Shown piece by piece: positions 10,071-19,161 of a stretch of 64,000 nt of DNA. How positions within the stretch are numbered: position 1 is the stretch's first letter; each line of letters starts with the position of its first letter. Origin of the DNA: Streptomyces violaceoruber (GTDB taxonomy: Bacteria; Actinomycetota; Actinomycetes; Streptomycetales; Streptomycetaceae). The stretch lies in assembly GCA_000720805.1 (NCBI GenBank), contig JODI01000034.1, positions 1-64,000 of the forward strand, in the 5' to 3' direction. A model generated the notes under the pieces. The model ran no database searches. It saw only the letters and a list, made by a program, of their open reading frames with translations, and had not been told where the DNA came from. A program made the position numbers and the translations under genes.

Positions 10071-11528
10071 ATGCCCGCTGCCGCGCTTCCGTCGACGTCT
10101 CCGCAGCCCCTCATACCGGGGCCGGTCACGCAACCTCCGCGTGGCCGGCGCTTCCCTCCAGGGCGGTGGGATCCCTGGGTGCTCGCCGGGGTGCTTCTTC
10201 TCGCCTACGCGGGTGTGTCCGTCGTGCGGTACCGGCACATGGCCAACAGGTCCTGGGACCTGGGGATCTTCGAGCAGGCCGTGCGGGCGTACGCGCATCT
10301 GCGGGTGCCGGTCGCGGATCTGAAGGGGCCGGGGTTCAACATCCTGGGGGACCACTTCAGCCCGGTGACCGCGCTGCTCGCGCCGGTGTACCGGGTCCTC
10401 CCCTCTCCCCTGACCCTTCTCGTGGCGCAGGCCGCGTTGTTCGCGGTGTCCGCGGTGCCGGTGACGCGGGCCGCCGCCGCGCTGCTCGGGCGGCGGCGGG
10501 GGCTCGCGCTCGGACTGGCGTACGGGCTGTCCTGGGGCATCCAGAAGGCGGTCGACTTCGACTTCCACGAGATCTGCTTCGCGGTCCCGATGATCGCCTA
10601 CTCCCTCGAAGCGACGCTCGCCCAGCGCTGGCGCCGCGCCCTGTGCTGGGCCCTTCCGCTCGTCCTGGTGAAGGAGGACATGGGGCTGACGCTGGCCGCG
10701 ATCGCGGTGGTGGTCGCGATACGCGCGCGGTCCTCCTCGCCGCGGACCGTGCCCTGGGCGATCGCCGTCGCGGCCTTCGGCGTGGCCGCCACGATCGTCA
10801 CGCTGACCATGGTCATCCCGGCCTTCAACACCACGGGCGACTACGACTACTGGAACAAGGTCGGTGGCTCGGGCGGCGGCCCCTTCGACGGGATCGACAC
10901 GAAACTCCGTACCCTCGCCTGGCTACTGATCCCCACCAGCGGACTGCTCGCCCTGCGTTCCCCGCTCCTCCTGGTCGCCCTGCCGACGCTCGGCTGGCGG
11001 TTCTTCTCCTCCGACTCCCACTACTGGGGCACGGACTGGCACTACAGCGCGGTCCTCATGCCGGTCGTCACGCTCGCGCTCGCCGACTCCCTGACCGCCG
11101 TACGGCTGAGCCCGCGGCCGCGGCTTCGGTCGTACGCCCGCAATCTGCCCACCGCCGTCGTCTCGGCCTCCGTGGCGCTGACGACCTCGCTGCCGCTGTC
11201 CGGACTGACCGAGGCGGACGCCTATCGCAAGCCGGCCGACGTGCGGGCCGTCGAGCGGATGCTGGCGGGGATTCCGGACGGGGCGAGCGTGGAGGCCAAC
11301 ATCGCTCCGATCAGCCGGCTCACCTCACGCTGCCGGGTGTTCTGGCTCGGCAACACGCACGGGGTCACCCCGGACTTCCTCGCCGTGGACAACCGCCGCA
11401 AGTGGCTGGACGACAGCCAGGCGTACGCCCGGCAGCTGCACCCGCGCGCCACGTACGCCATCGAGGGCGCGACCCAGGGCTTCATCCTGCTGAAGCGGGA
11501 GATCCCGCGGCAGGCCGTCCGACGGTAG
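10071..11528 (+). CDS. DUF2079 polytopic membrane protein
   Basis: 485 residues with about nine hydrophobic segments. After a Pro-rich cytoplasmic N-terminus comes the family hallmark RSWDLGIFEQAVRAYAHL, followed by DLKGPGFNILGDHFSPV, both typical of DUF2079. The fold resembles GT-C glycosyltransferases, with an acidic residue in the first loop (SWDLGIFE), so sugar transfer to a wall or lipid acceptor is possible; no substrate is known. ATG 10071 is used because the homologous part starts soon after; its ribosome site is weak. A perfect 21-bp hairpin follows the stop. Confidence 0.85.
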   Translation: MPAAALPSTSPQPLIPGPVTQPPRGRRFPPGRWDPWVLAGVLLLAYAGVSVVRYRHMANRSWDLGIFEQAVRAYAHLRVPVADLKGPGFNILGDHFSPVTALLAPVYRVLPSPLTLLVAQAALFAVSAVPVTRAAAALLGRRRGLALGLAYGLSWGIQKAVDFDFHEICFAVPMIAYSLEATLAQRWRRALCWALPLVLVKEDMGLTLAAIAVVVAIRARSSSPRTVPWAIAVAAFGVAATIVTLTMVIPAFNTTGDYDYWNKVGGSGGGPFDGIDTKLRTLAWLLIPTSGLLALRSPLLLVALPTLGWRFFSSDSHYWGTDWHYSAVLMPVVTLALADSLTAVRLSPRPRLRSYARNLPTAVVSASVALTTSLPLSGLTEADAYRKPADVRAVERMLAGIPDGASVEANIAPISRLTSRCRVFWLGNTHGVTPDFLAVDNRRKWLDDSQAYARQLHPRATYAIEGATQGFILLKREIPRQAVRR

Positions 11529-11553
11529 GCGTCCCCCGGGCGACGACCACATC

Positions 11554-11599
11554 GTCGGGCCCGGTGCCGGAGGCGGTCGCCTCCGGCACCGGGCCCGAC
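11554..11599. terminator. Perfect 21-bp hairpin, bidirectional terminator
   Basis: Left arm 11554-11574 and right arm 11579-11599 are perfectly complementary over 21 bases with a 4-base loop (GGTC). The arms start GTCGGGCCCGG. It lies between the convergent DUF2079 and FtsX genes and so can end both transcripts. There is no clear U-tract, as is usual in Streptomyces. Confidence 0.85.
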
Positions 11600-11632
11600 T
11601 TCCCCGTTTCCCCCGCTCCCCCGTCCGGGCGG

Positions 11633-14197
11633 CTATTCGGTCGCGATGGCGTCGAGCACGTTCATCCGGCCCGCCCGGAACGCCGGGATGAGCGCGGCGA
11701 ACAGGCCCACGAACGCGGAGCCGACGAAGACGCCGATGATGGTCGGCCAGGGGATGTCCAGAACGTTCAGGCCCTCCAGGGCGAGGAGCTTCTGGGCCGT
11801 CGCGCCCCAGCCCATGCCCAGTCCGAGGCCCAGCAGGGCGCCGAAGAGGGCGATCACCACCGACTCCATGCGGATCATGCGGCGCAGTTGGCGGCGGGAG
11901 AGACCGATGGCCCGCATCAGGCCGATCTCCCTCGTCCGCTCGACCACCGACAGCGCCAGGGTGTTCACCACACCAAGGACAGCCACGATGATCGCCAGGG
12001 CGAGCAGACCGTAGACCATGTTCAGCAACTGGCCTATCTGGTCCTTCAGTTCCTGCTTGTAGTCGGTCTGGTCGCGGACCTGGTACTGCGGGTAGCCGTG
12101 CATCGACTTCTTCAGCGCCGCGTACGCCTGCTCGGTCTGGCCTTCCTTCGCCTTGGCGAACATGATCGTGTTCGGCGGGATCTGGTCGGCCGGGACGTAC
12201 TTCCGCATCGTCTCGATGCTGATGTAGCGCGCGCCCTGGTCGAGGGCGCTGTCGTCGTCCGTGATGGCCGCGACCTTCAGCTTCGCCGTCCTGCCGCCCT
12301 TGAAGGCGACGTCGACGGTGTCGCCGACCTTCACGCCGTGCGCCTTGGCGTAGTCCGAGCCGACCGACATGGCGTCCTTGCCGTACGCGGCCGTCAGGGT
12401 GCCCGCCGTGGTCGCGCGGCGCAGGTCCTCGGCGTACGACGGGTCCGCGGCGGTGACTCCGGAGTCGTCGGTCTTGCCGTCGGGCGAGGTGAGTGTGGCG
12501 TTGACTTCCTTGTAGCTGGTGACGTGGGCCAGCCCGGGGGTCTGCTCCATCGCCTTCTGGGCCTGCGGGACGATCCGCTGGTTTCCCTGGACGATGAAGT
12601 CCGCGCCGACCGACTTGTCCAGCTCACTCGTCGCCGAGGCGACCATCGAGGAGCCGACCACCGAGAGGCAGGCCACCAGGGCCAGGCCGATCATGAGGGC
12701 GGCACCCGTGGCACCGGTACGGCGCGGGTTGCGCAGGGCGTTGCGTTCGGCCATGCGTCCCACCGGGCCGAAGGCCCGCAGCAGCACCGCGCTGATCACC
12801 CGGACGACTCCGCCGGCCAGCAGCGGGCCGATGACGACGAAGCCGATCAGGGTCAGCACCACGCCCGCGCCCAGCATCAGCGAACCGTCGCTCGCCTTGT
12901 CGGCGGTGCCGGCCGCGTAGAGGGCGAACCCGCCCGCGCCCGTCAGCACGAGCCCGATCAGGCCGCGCACCAGACCGGCCCTGCCGTCGGCCGGCGTACC
13001 GGCGTCGCGCAGCGCGGCCATCGGGGAGACCTTCCCGGCGCGGCGGGCCGGGAGGTAGGCGGCGAGGACGGTGACCACGACACCCAGCAGGACACCGGCG
13101 ATGGGGGTGGTCGCCTTGATGGTCAGGTCGTCGGTGGAGAGGTTCATGCCGGCCGCCGACATGAGCTTCATCAGTCCGATGGCGATGCCGACGCCGGCCC
13201 CGACGCCCAGGATGGATCCCACGACGCCCAGCAGTGTCGCCTCGACCAGCACGGACCGGTTGACCTGCCCGCGGGAGGAGCCGACGGCCCGCATCAGGCC
13301 GATCTCGCGGGTGCGCTGGGCGACCAGCATCGAGAACGTGTTGATGATCAGGAAGATGCCGACCAGGAACGCGATCCCGGCGAAGCCGAGCATGGCGTAC
13401 TTGATGACGTTCATGAACTCGCCGACGTCCTTGCGGTTCTCGTCGGCGTTCTCCTTGGCCGTCTGCAGCTTGAACGTGCCGTCCAGCGCCTTGGCGACGT
13501 TCTGCTTGAGCTGCGTGTCGCTGACGCCGGCCGCGGCCGTGACGTAGACCTGCGTGTACCGGCCGGTGGCACCGAGGAGTTCACGCTGTGCGGTCGCGGT
13601 GTCGAAGTAGACGATCGTCGCACCGGGGTTGGTCACCTTGAAGGTGGCCACGCCGACGATCTTCGCGGTGAAGTCACCGGCGACGGAGATCGTGCGCAGT
13701 TCGTCGCCGAGCTTGAGGTGGTGCTTGTCGGCGGTGTCGGCGTCGACCATCAGCTCGGTCGGCCCGCGCGGGGCGTGCCCGGAGGTGATCTCCATCTGCC
13801 GCAGCTCGTTCTTCGTCCAGTTGGCGGCGATCGTCGGGGCGCCTGTGCTGGAGCCCATGTTCTCGTTGTCGCTGTTGACGACGGTCACGGCCGACGAACC
13901 GACCCCGCCCTCCGCCGACTTGACGCCGTCCGCCCGCTCGACCTGCTGCACCACGGAGGCTGGCAGCGACTCGGGCTTGCCGTTCTGCGGCGTGTCGTCG
14001 CTCTTGGCCTCCTTCGGGGAGACCGTCACGTCGGACGCGGTCGTCGCGAACAGCTTGTCGAAAGTCGTGTTCATCGTGTCGGTGAAGACGAGCGTCCCGC
14101 AGACGAACGCCACCGACAGCAGGACCGCGACGGCCGACAGGGCCATCCGCCCCTTGTGCGCGAAGAAGTTGCGCATCGAGGTCTTCAGGACGGTCAT
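11633..14197 (-). CDS. ABC transporter permease, MacB/FtsX type
   Basis: 854 residues with two FtsX-like permease cores. An N-terminal membrane helix (VAVLLSVAFVCGTLVFTDTM) is followed by a large extracytoplasmic domain (about 50-260), three helices, a middle block of helices, a second external domain (about 510-730) and three final helices. Each core carries the repeated signature VxRTREIGLMRAVG/AIGxSRxQ (near residues 290 and 760), the FtsX hallmark. It overlaps the upstream ATPase gene by 4 bp, so the two are translationally coupled. Transporters of this kind export lipids, peptides or antibiotics or act as mechanotransmitters; the substrate is unknown. Confidence 0.92.
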   Translation of the reverse strand: MTVLKTSMRNFFAHKGRMALSAVAVLLSVAFVCGTLVFTDTMNTTFDKLFATTASDVTVSPKEAKSDDTPQNGKPESLPASVVQQVERADGVKSAEGGVGSSAVTVVNSDNENMGSSTGAPTIAANWTKNELRQMEITSGHAPRGPTELMVDADTADKHHLKLGDELRTISVAGDFTAKIVGVATFKVTNPGATIVYFDTATAQRELLGATGRYTQVYVTAAAGVSDTQLKQNVAKALDGTFKLQTAKENADENRKDVGEFMNVIKYAMLGFAGIAFLVGIFLIINTFSMLVAQRTREIGLMRAVGSSRGQVNRSVLVEATLLGVVGSILGVGAGVGIAIGLMKLMSAAGMNLSTDDLTIKATTPIAGVLLGVVVTVLAAYLPARRAGKVSPMAALRDAGTPADGRAGLVRGLIGLVLTGAGGFALYAAGTADKASDGSLMLGAGVVLTLIGFVVIGPLLAGGVVRVISAVLLRAFGPVGRMAERNALRNPRRTGATGAALMIGLALVACLSVVGSSMVASATSELDKSVGADFIVQGNQRIVPQAQKAMEQTPGLAHVTSYKEVNATLTSPDGKTDDSGVTAADPSYAEDLRRATTAGTLTAAYGKDAMSVGSDYAKAHGVKVGDTVDVAFKGGRTAKLKVAAITDDDSALDQGARYISIETMRKYVPADQIPPNTIMFAKAKEGQTEQAYAALKKSMHGYPQYQVRDQTDYKQELKDQIGQLLNMVYGLLALAIIVAVLGVVNTLALSVVERTREIGLMRAIGLSRRQLRRMIRMESVVIALFGALLGLGLGMGWGATAQKLLALEGLNVLDIPWPTIIGVFVGSAFVGLFAALIPAFRAGRMNVLDAIATE

Positions 14198-14982
14198 GAC
14201 GTACGCCCCCGGGCGTCGAAGTCCTTCATGCGGTCCAGGACGGCCTCCGCGGTCGGCTTGTGCATCTCGTCGACGATCCGGCCGTCGGCGAGGTACAGCA
14301 CCCGGTCCGCGTACGAGGCGGCCACCGGGTCGTGCGTGACGATCACGATGGTCTGGCCCAGCTCGTCCACCGACTGCCGCAGGAATCCCAGTACTTCGGC
14401 ACCCGCGCGCGAGTCGAGGTTTCCGGTCGGCTCGTCACCGAAGATGATCTCGGGCCGGGCGGCCAGGGCCCGGGCCACGGCGACCCGCTGCTGCTGACCT
14501 CCGGAGAGCTGCGTGGGCCGGTGCTTGAGGCGGTCGGAGAGGCCGACGGTGTCGACGACCCGTCCGAGCCACGCCTTGTCGGGCTTGCGGCCCGCGATGT
14601 CCATGGGCAGGGTGATGTTCTCCAGCGCGTTCAGCGTCGGCAGCAGGTTGAACGCCTGGAAGATGAACCCGATCCGGTCCCGGCGCAGCTGTGTGAGCTT
14701 CTTGTCCTTGAGGCCGGTGATCTCGGTGTCGTCCAGGTAGATCTGTCCGGACGTCACCGTGTCGAGACCGGCGAGGCAGTGCATCAGCGTGGACTTGCCG
14801 GACCCCGAGGGACCCATGATCGCGGTGAACTGGCCGCGGGCGATGTCCACGTCGACGTGGTCGAGGGCGACGACGCGGGTCTCGCCGGACCCGTACGCCT
14901 TGACGACCTGCCGTGCCCGCGCGGCAACGGCCGTACGCCCTCCAGTGCCCCCGTGCCTGGGAATGGTTACAGCCGATGTCAC
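14194..14982 (-). CDS. ABC transporter ATP-binding protein (MacB/LolD type)
   Basis: 262 residues; partner of the overlapping FtsX-type permease. Walker A is GPSGSGKST, the signature is LSGGQQQRVAVARALAARP, Walker B is IIFGDEP followed by TGNLDSR, and the H-loop is VTHDP. The GTG start at 14982 is preceded by AGGAG at a 7-base spacing. The leading MTSAVTIPRHGG segment is variable between homologues. The gene is divergent from the MFS transporter, separated by a 537-base region with tandem repeats. Confidence 0.95.
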   Translation of the reverse strand: MTSAVTIPRHGGTGGRTAVAARARQVVKAYGSGETRVVALDHVDVDIARGQFTAIMGPSGSGKSTLMHCLAGLDTVTSGQIYLDDTEITGLKDKKLTQLRRDRIGFIFQAFNLLPTLNALENITLPMDIAGRKPDKAWLGRVVDTVGLSDRLKHRPTQLSGGQQQRVAVARALAARPEIIFGDEPTGNLDSRAGAEVLGFLRQSVDELGQTIVIVTHDPVAASYADRVLYLADGRIVDEMHKPTAEAVLDRMKDFDARGRTS

Positions 14983-15519
14983 GGTATGTCTCCTAAGTCG
15001 GTTATGAATGAAGCGTGGTACGTGCGGATGAAGCGTGGGACGCAGTGGCTACGTCGATGAGTCTGGTGCCCGGAGGGGGTGCGGCGCGCTGGTGCTCAGC
15101 GCAGTCTTCTGCTGAGGAAAACCCCACCCCCGGCAGTGCGGTCAACCGCCCCCGGCTCTTCCCGAGCCACTCCCCCGACCCTTCCCCGAGCAACTCCGAG
15201 GCCCTTCCCGAGCCGTCCCCCCGCCCCTTCCCGAGCCGCCCCCCAGCGGCGTAAAGCCAGGTTAAGGACGACCCCGGCCCCTTCTCGTCCTCCGGCGGTA
15301 CGAACCCTCCCCGACCCCTAGTACGGAGGTACCCCTAGGGGCAGTCCACCGACAGGTGGAGGGATTCTCAGGGTCCGCTCCACCCTCCGGCCCACCCAGG
15401 CTCCACCCTTCCGTGGCGTGAGGGTCAAGCGCGCCCGCTCCCCGGACAGGCACTCCCGCGATCCACGAGTGGGTGGGAAGCTGTCCAGCGGCAGATAGAT
15501 GCATGGGGAAGGAATCCGC
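14983..15519. other. Divergent intergenic region with repeats and dyads
   Basis: No gene is supported in these 537 bases; the reading frames present are shadows. Four 23-bp repeats lie at 15158-15249. Near 15315-15341 the sequence CCCCTAGTACGGAGGTACCC runs into the perfect palindrome CCCCTAGGGG, which looks like an operator just ahead of the MFS gene. Confidence 0.5.
15158..15249. repeat. Four tandem copies of a 23-bp C-rich unit
   Basis: Copies start at 15158, 15181, 15204 and 15227, exactly 23 bp apart. Each begins CTTCCCGAGCC (one copy CTTCCCCGAGC) followed by a more variable C-rich half. Confidence 0.8.
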
Positions 15520-17013
15520 GTGGGCGACACGAGACCGGCGGTACGCCAGGCCGTGCAGGGCACCTCGGACGACCGGCGCGGTGCCGTCGTCGCTGCCCTG
15601 ATGCTCGCGATGGCGCTGGCCGCCCTCGACTCCACCATCGTCTCCACGGCCGTCCCGCAGATCGTCGGCGACCTCGGCGGCTTCTCCGTCTTCTCCTGGC
15701 TGTTCTCCGGCTATCTGCTCGCGGTGACCGTCACCCTGCCCGTCTACGGCAAACTCTCCGACACCTTCGGCCGCAAGCCGGTGCTGGTCGCGGGCGCGGC
15801 CCTCTTCCTGCTCGGCTCCCTGCTGTGCGCGCTGGCCTGGAACATGGGCGCGCTGATCGCGTTCCGGATCGTGCAGGGCCTGGGCGGCGGTGCCCTGCAG
15901 GGCACCGTGCAGACCCTCGCCGCCGATTTGTACCCCCTCAAGGAGCGCCCGAAGATCCAGTCCAAGCTCTCCACGGTGTGGGCGGTGTCCGCCGTCGCGG
16001 GACCCGGCGTGGGCGGGGTACTGGCGACGTACGCCGACTGGCGCTGGATCTTCCTCGTCAACCTGCCCATCGGGGCGCTCGCGCTGTGGCTGATCGCCCG
16101 GTACCTGCACGAGCCGGAACGGGAGGCGCCCACCCGCGCGCGGGTCGACTGGGCGGGCGCGCTGGCCGTGTTCGCGTGCGGCGGCGTCCTGCTCACGGCC
16201 CTGGTGCAGGGCGGGGTCGCGTGGCCCTGGCTGTCCGGGCCCTCGCTCTCCCTGTTCGCCGCGGGAGTCGCACTGGCCGGCCTCGTCGTCGTCATCGAAC
16301 GCGGGGCCGCCGAGCCGATCATCCCCGGGTGGGTGTGGCGCCGGCGCCCGATCGCCGCCGTCAACCTCGCCCTCGGCGCGCTCGGCCTGCTGATGGTGGC
16401 GCCGAGCGTGTTCCTGCCGACGTACGCGCAGTCCGTGCTGGGCCTGGCACCGGTGGCCGCCGGATTCGTGCTCTCCGTGTGGACGCTGAGCTGGCCGGTC
16501 TCGGCCGCCCTCAGCCAGCACGTGTACCGGCGCATCGGCTTTCGCAACACGGCCATGCTGGGCATCGGCGCGGCGACGCTGATCCTGTTCGCGTTCCCCT
16601 TCCTGCCCTATCCCGGCGAGGCCTGGCAGCCGACCCTGCTGATGCTGCTGCTCGGCGCCGCGCTCGGTCTCTTCCAGCTCCCGCTGCTCGTCGGCGTCCA
16701 GTCGACCGTCGACTGGGCCGAACGCGGTACCACCACCGCGTCCGTGCTGTTCTGCCGGCAGACCGGGCAGACGGTCGGCGCGGCTGTCTTCGGCGCGATC
16801 GCCAACGGTGTACTGGCCTCGCGGCTCGGCGGCGCGAGCGACCTGGACTCGGTGACGCGCGCCCTGGACGCGGGCACCGCGCCCGAGGCGACCCGCCGGG
16901 CCATCGCGGACGCGGTGCACGCCGTCTACCTGGGCGCTTCCTGCGCGGCGGCGGCGGCGTTCCTGGTGCTGCTGTTCCTGGCGCCGCGCAGGTTTCCGGT
17001 GCTCAAGGAGTGA
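15520..17013 (+). CDS. MFS multidrug exporter, DHA2/EmrB-QacA type (14 TM)
   Basis: 497 residues from a GTG at 15520, chosen because GGGGAAGGA (15505-15513) sits about 7 bases before it; in-frame ATGs further up lack spacing to this site. The first helix carries ALDSTIVSTAVPQIVGDLG, the DHA2 motif D1. Motif A follows (GKLSDTFGRKPVLV), then motif C in helix 5 (AVAGPGVGGVLATYADWRWIF). The helix count of about 14 fits the DHA2 family, which exports drugs by proton antiport. No TetR gene is next to it; an inverted repeat upstream suggests regulation. The 3' end is repeated in the DNA just after the stop. Confidence 0.92.
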   Translation: MGDTRPAVRQAVQGTSDDRRGAVVAALMLAMALAALDSTIVSTAVPQIVGDLGGFSVFSWLFSGYLLAVTVTLPVYGKLSDTFGRKPVLVAGAALFLLGSLLCALAWNMGALIAFRIVQGLGGGALQGTVQTLAADLYPLKERPKIQSKLSTVWAVSAVAGPGVGGVLATYADWRWIFLVNLPIGALALWLIARYLHEPEREAPTRARVDWAGALAVFACGGVLLTALVQGGVAWPWLSGPSLSLFAAGVALAGLVVVIERGAAEPIIPGWVWRRRPIAAVNLALGALGLLMVAPSVFLPTYAQSVLGLAPVAAGFVLSVWTLSWPVSAALSQHVYRRIGFRNTAMLGIGAATLILFAFPFLPYPGEAWQPTLLMLLLGAALGLFQLPLLVGVQSTVDWAERGTTTASVLFCRQTGQTVGAAVFGAIANGVLASRLGGASDLDSVTRALDAGTAPEATRRAIADAVHAVYLGASCAAAAAFLVLLFLAPRRFPVLKE

Positions 17014-17060
17014 AGTCCCCCGAGGAGCCCTCTCAAGGAGTGAAGCCCGCGAGGAACCCT
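17002..17060. repeat. Tandem duplication spanning the MFS stop codon
   Basis: A 30-bp unit (17002-17031) starting CTCAAGGAGTGAAG and a 29-bp copy (17032-17060) lie head to tail; the first contains the stop codon of the MFS gene. A third partial CTCAAGGAGTG occurs near 17098. Confidence 0.8.
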
Positions 17061-17114
17061 CTCAGGTGCTTCATCGAGGGGCTCGCTCAAGGGCCCGCTC
17101 AAGGAGTGCCGGCC

Positions 17115-18314
17115 TCAGGGCACCCGTACGGAGACCTCGGGGTTGGCCGGTGACGGGCCGTCCAGCAGGGGCCGGTCGAGCCCCTTGAGGTGCCGGTCGA
17201 AGAAAGCGGCGACGTACGCGCGCGTGAGGGTCTCTCCGCGCTCGAAGGGGAGCGGCGCGGAGTCGGGGATGCCGGCCAGCTCCGCGAGCAGGGGTACGTC
17301 CGTGAAGGAGCCGTGATCCGCTCCCGCGACCGTCAGCCAGCGCTTCCAGCCGTCCAGTTGGGCCCAGGTCCGGTTCCAGGACTCGTCGCCGGTCCGGTCC
17401 GTCGCGCCGAGCATCAGGAAGGGGCGGCCGCCCAGGCCGCTGTCCGGGACGGGCACGAAGAAGTTGCCGTCCATGTTCATCCCGGCCCTCACGCGCGCGT
17501 CGGCGGCCATGGTCGCGGCGGTGGCGGCACCCCCGATGGAGTGCCCGCCCATGCCGATCCGCCGAGGGTCGATCATCCGGGCGTACCGCCAGGCCGGATG
17601 ATGTCCCGTCAGCCGGTCGAGAACGAAGGAGAGGTCCACGGCCCGGCTCGCGGTGACGGTCGCGGGACCGCCCTCCGGGAGATCGTCACAGATGGCGCAC
17701 GGCAGGGTCGTCCCGTCGGGGAGGGTCGTTCCGGCGTTCTCGTACGGGTGGTCGACCAGCGCGACGACGTATCCCCTGCCGGCCAGGTCCTCGGCCAGGC
17801 CGGTGAGCGTGGCGCGCGGGAACGTGAACCCGGGCGAGAGCACCAGGAGCGGGTAGCGGCCGTGCAGTGGGCGCGCGTCGGTGTGCGACCAGGTGCGGAC
17901 CCCGCTGATCACCTCGGGCGCGACGGTGGCCTCCGGAGCCCGCAGCCGCAGCAGCAGACGGGCCTCCTCGGTGGTCATGTACGGGGCCCTCGCGGCGCCC
18001 GTTCCCGGGCGGGCCGGGTAGTACATCGACACCATCAGCTGTCGCGGGCCGGCGGAGGGCACCCAGGGATCCCGGCGGCCGGTGTCGACGAGGTGGAGCG
18101 TGTCGCGGCCGACGGCGTGCGGGCCGGTGGGGCGCGGGAGCACGGCGGAGGCGGCGACCGAGGCGGACCCGGAGGCCGGCACCCCGGAGGCCGCCGAAGA
18201 CGCGGACGAGGGCACGGCGGAGGCGGCGGCGACGGACGTGCTCGCGATCGGCAGGGTCAAGGTGCACGCGAGGACGGCGGACGCGGCCATGACTAAGCGG
18301 CGTGATCTCTTCAT
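17115..18314 (-). CDS. Secreted alpha/beta hydrolase, platelet-activating-factor acetylhydrolase-like
   Basis: 399 residues. ATG 18314 opens MKRSRRLVMAASAVL, a signal peptide followed by an Ala/Ser-rich segment to about residue 65, so export is likely; a much longer upstream frame is discarded because the signal peptide would be buried. The nucleophile elbow is GMGGHSIGGA, with an acid candidate after MLGATDRTG and the catalytic His in GADHGSFTD. LLVLSPGFTFPR forms the oxyanion-hole region. The layout fits the PAF-acetylhydrolase/cutinase-like dienelactone-hydrolase clan; substrate unknown. Divergent from the GNAT gene. Confidence 0.85.
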   Translation of the reverse strand: MKRSRRLVMAASAVLACTLTLPIASTSVAAASAVPSSASSAASGVPASGSASVAASAVLPRPTGPHAVGRDTLHLVDTGRRDPWVPSAGPRQLMVSMYYPARPGTGAARAPYMTTEEARLLLRLRAPEATVAPEVISGVRTWSHTDARPLHGRYPLLVLSPGFTFPRATLTGLAEDLAGRGYVVALVDHPYENAGTTLPDGTTLPCAICDDLPEGGPATVTASRAVDLSFVLDRLTGHHPAWRYARMIDPRRIGMGGHSIGGAATAATMAADARVRAGMNMDGNFFVPVPDSGLGGRPFLMLGATDRTGDESWNRTWAQLDGWKRWLTVAGADHGSFTDVPLLAELAGIPDSAPLPFERGETLTRAYVAAFFDRHLKGLDRPLLDGPSPANPEVSVRVP

Positions 18315-18400
18315 ACCGAGGACGGTAGGCCGCGGGACAGCGGCCCTACGTCCACCCTCAGTCGCATGACGAGAGGGTCCCGTAGGACCACGGGCCGCAT

Positions 18401-18434
18401 GACGAGGGGCCCTTAGGACTACGGGCCCCTCGTC
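18401..18434. promoter_or_regulatory. 12-bp inverted repeat between divergent genes
   Basis: GACGAGGGGCCC (18401-18412) pairs perfectly with GGGCCCCTCGTC (18423-18434) around a 10-base loop. It is preceded by a related half-copy (GCATGACGAG occurs at 18364 and again at 18398). Since both flanking genes start here, this is more likely an operator or leader structure than a terminator. Confidence 0.55.
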
Positions 18435-18484
18435 AGAGGAGGTGAGGCGCGCCCGGACTCCGCGCCTGTGCGTACCCTGACCCC

Positions 18485-18982
18485 ATGCCGACCCTGGAGC
18501 GCCTGCGGGCCGATCACGCGGACGCCTTGCTCGCCTTCGAACAAGCCAACCGAGCCTACTTCGCACGCTCCATCCCGGATCGCGGGGACGCGTACTTCAC
18601 CGAGTTCGCCGCCCGCCACCAGGCGCTCCTCGCCGAACAGGACACCGGTGTGTGCCACTTCCACGTCCTCCTGGACGAGGAGGGCGAGCTGATCGGCCGG
18701 ATCAACCTGGTGGACGTCGCGCAGGGCTCCGCCGAACTCGGGTACCGCATCGGCGAGTCCGCTGCCGGACGGGGCGTGGCGACGGCGGCGGTCCGGCAGA
18801 TGTGCCGGCTGGCCGGGACGACGTACGGCCTGGTCGCGCTCACCGCGAGGGCCACCCTCGACAACCGGGCGTCCCGGACCGTCCTGGAGCGCAACGGCTT
18901 CACCGCGACCGGAACCCTCACCCTCAACGGCCGCCCGGGCGCCCGCTACCGGCGGGCACGGCTCGGAGAGCTCGGGGACTGA
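18485..18982 (+). CDS. GNAT acetyltransferase, RimJ/RimL-like
   Basis: 165 residues. The GNAT fold is recognisable from LGYRIGESAAGRGVATAAV, which holds the acetyl-CoA binding loop (Q/RxxGxA type), and from LTARATLDNRASRTVLERNG, the beta5-alpha4 segment found in RimJ-like N-acetyltransferases. The N-terminus MPTLERLRADHADALLAFE is typical of enzymes acting on small molecules or ribosomal-protein termini. Acceptor unknown. Convergent with the coiled-coil gene; a minisatellite lies between. Confidence 0.88.
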   Translation: MPTLERLRADHADALLAFEQANRAYFARSIPDRGDAYFTEFAARHQALLAEQDTGVCHFHVLLDEEGELIGRINLVDVAQGSAELGYRIGESAAGRGVATAAVRQMCRLAGTTYGLVALTARATLDNRASRTVLERNGFTATGTLTLNGRPGARYRRARLGELGD

Positions 18983-19022
18983 CCGGCCATCACCGGGGCG
19001 GCACAGCCGGCCTCAGCCGGCT

Positions 19023-19158
19023 CGGTGTGCTGGTGCTGCGGTGCGCTGGTGCGTTGGCATGCCGGTGCACTGGTGTGCCGGTGCGCTGGTGTGCCGGTGC
19101 GCTGGTGTGCCGGTGCGTTGGTGTGCCGGTGCGTTGGCATGCCGGTGCGCTGGTGTGC
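19023..19158. repeat. 16-bp minisatellite between convergent genes
   Basis: Six consecutive 16-bp units occupy 19055-19150 with consensus TGGTGTGCCGGTGCGC; two copies carry CA for TG at positions 4-5. Degenerate half-units (TGGTGCGC-like, 8 bp) flank the array. Sixteen is not a multiple of three and no frame is conserved, so it is non-coding. Confidence 0.9.
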
Positions 19159-19161
19159 TTC

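Noticed and set aside
9660..10568. Extended N-terminus of mfd
   Set aside because: The frame stays open upstream but the sequence is low-complexity and overlaps the divergent DUF2079 gene; Mfd homology begins at 9659.
15262..16920. 552-codon frame antisense to the MFS gene
   Set aside because: Composition is typical of an antisense shadow (Gln/His/Arg-rich) and the MFS frame has all family motifs.
18946..19140. Thr/His/Pro repeat peptide (APAHQRTGTPAHRH-like)
   Set aside because: It is the 16-bp minisatellite read through all frames; no ribosome site and overlap with the GNAT gene.
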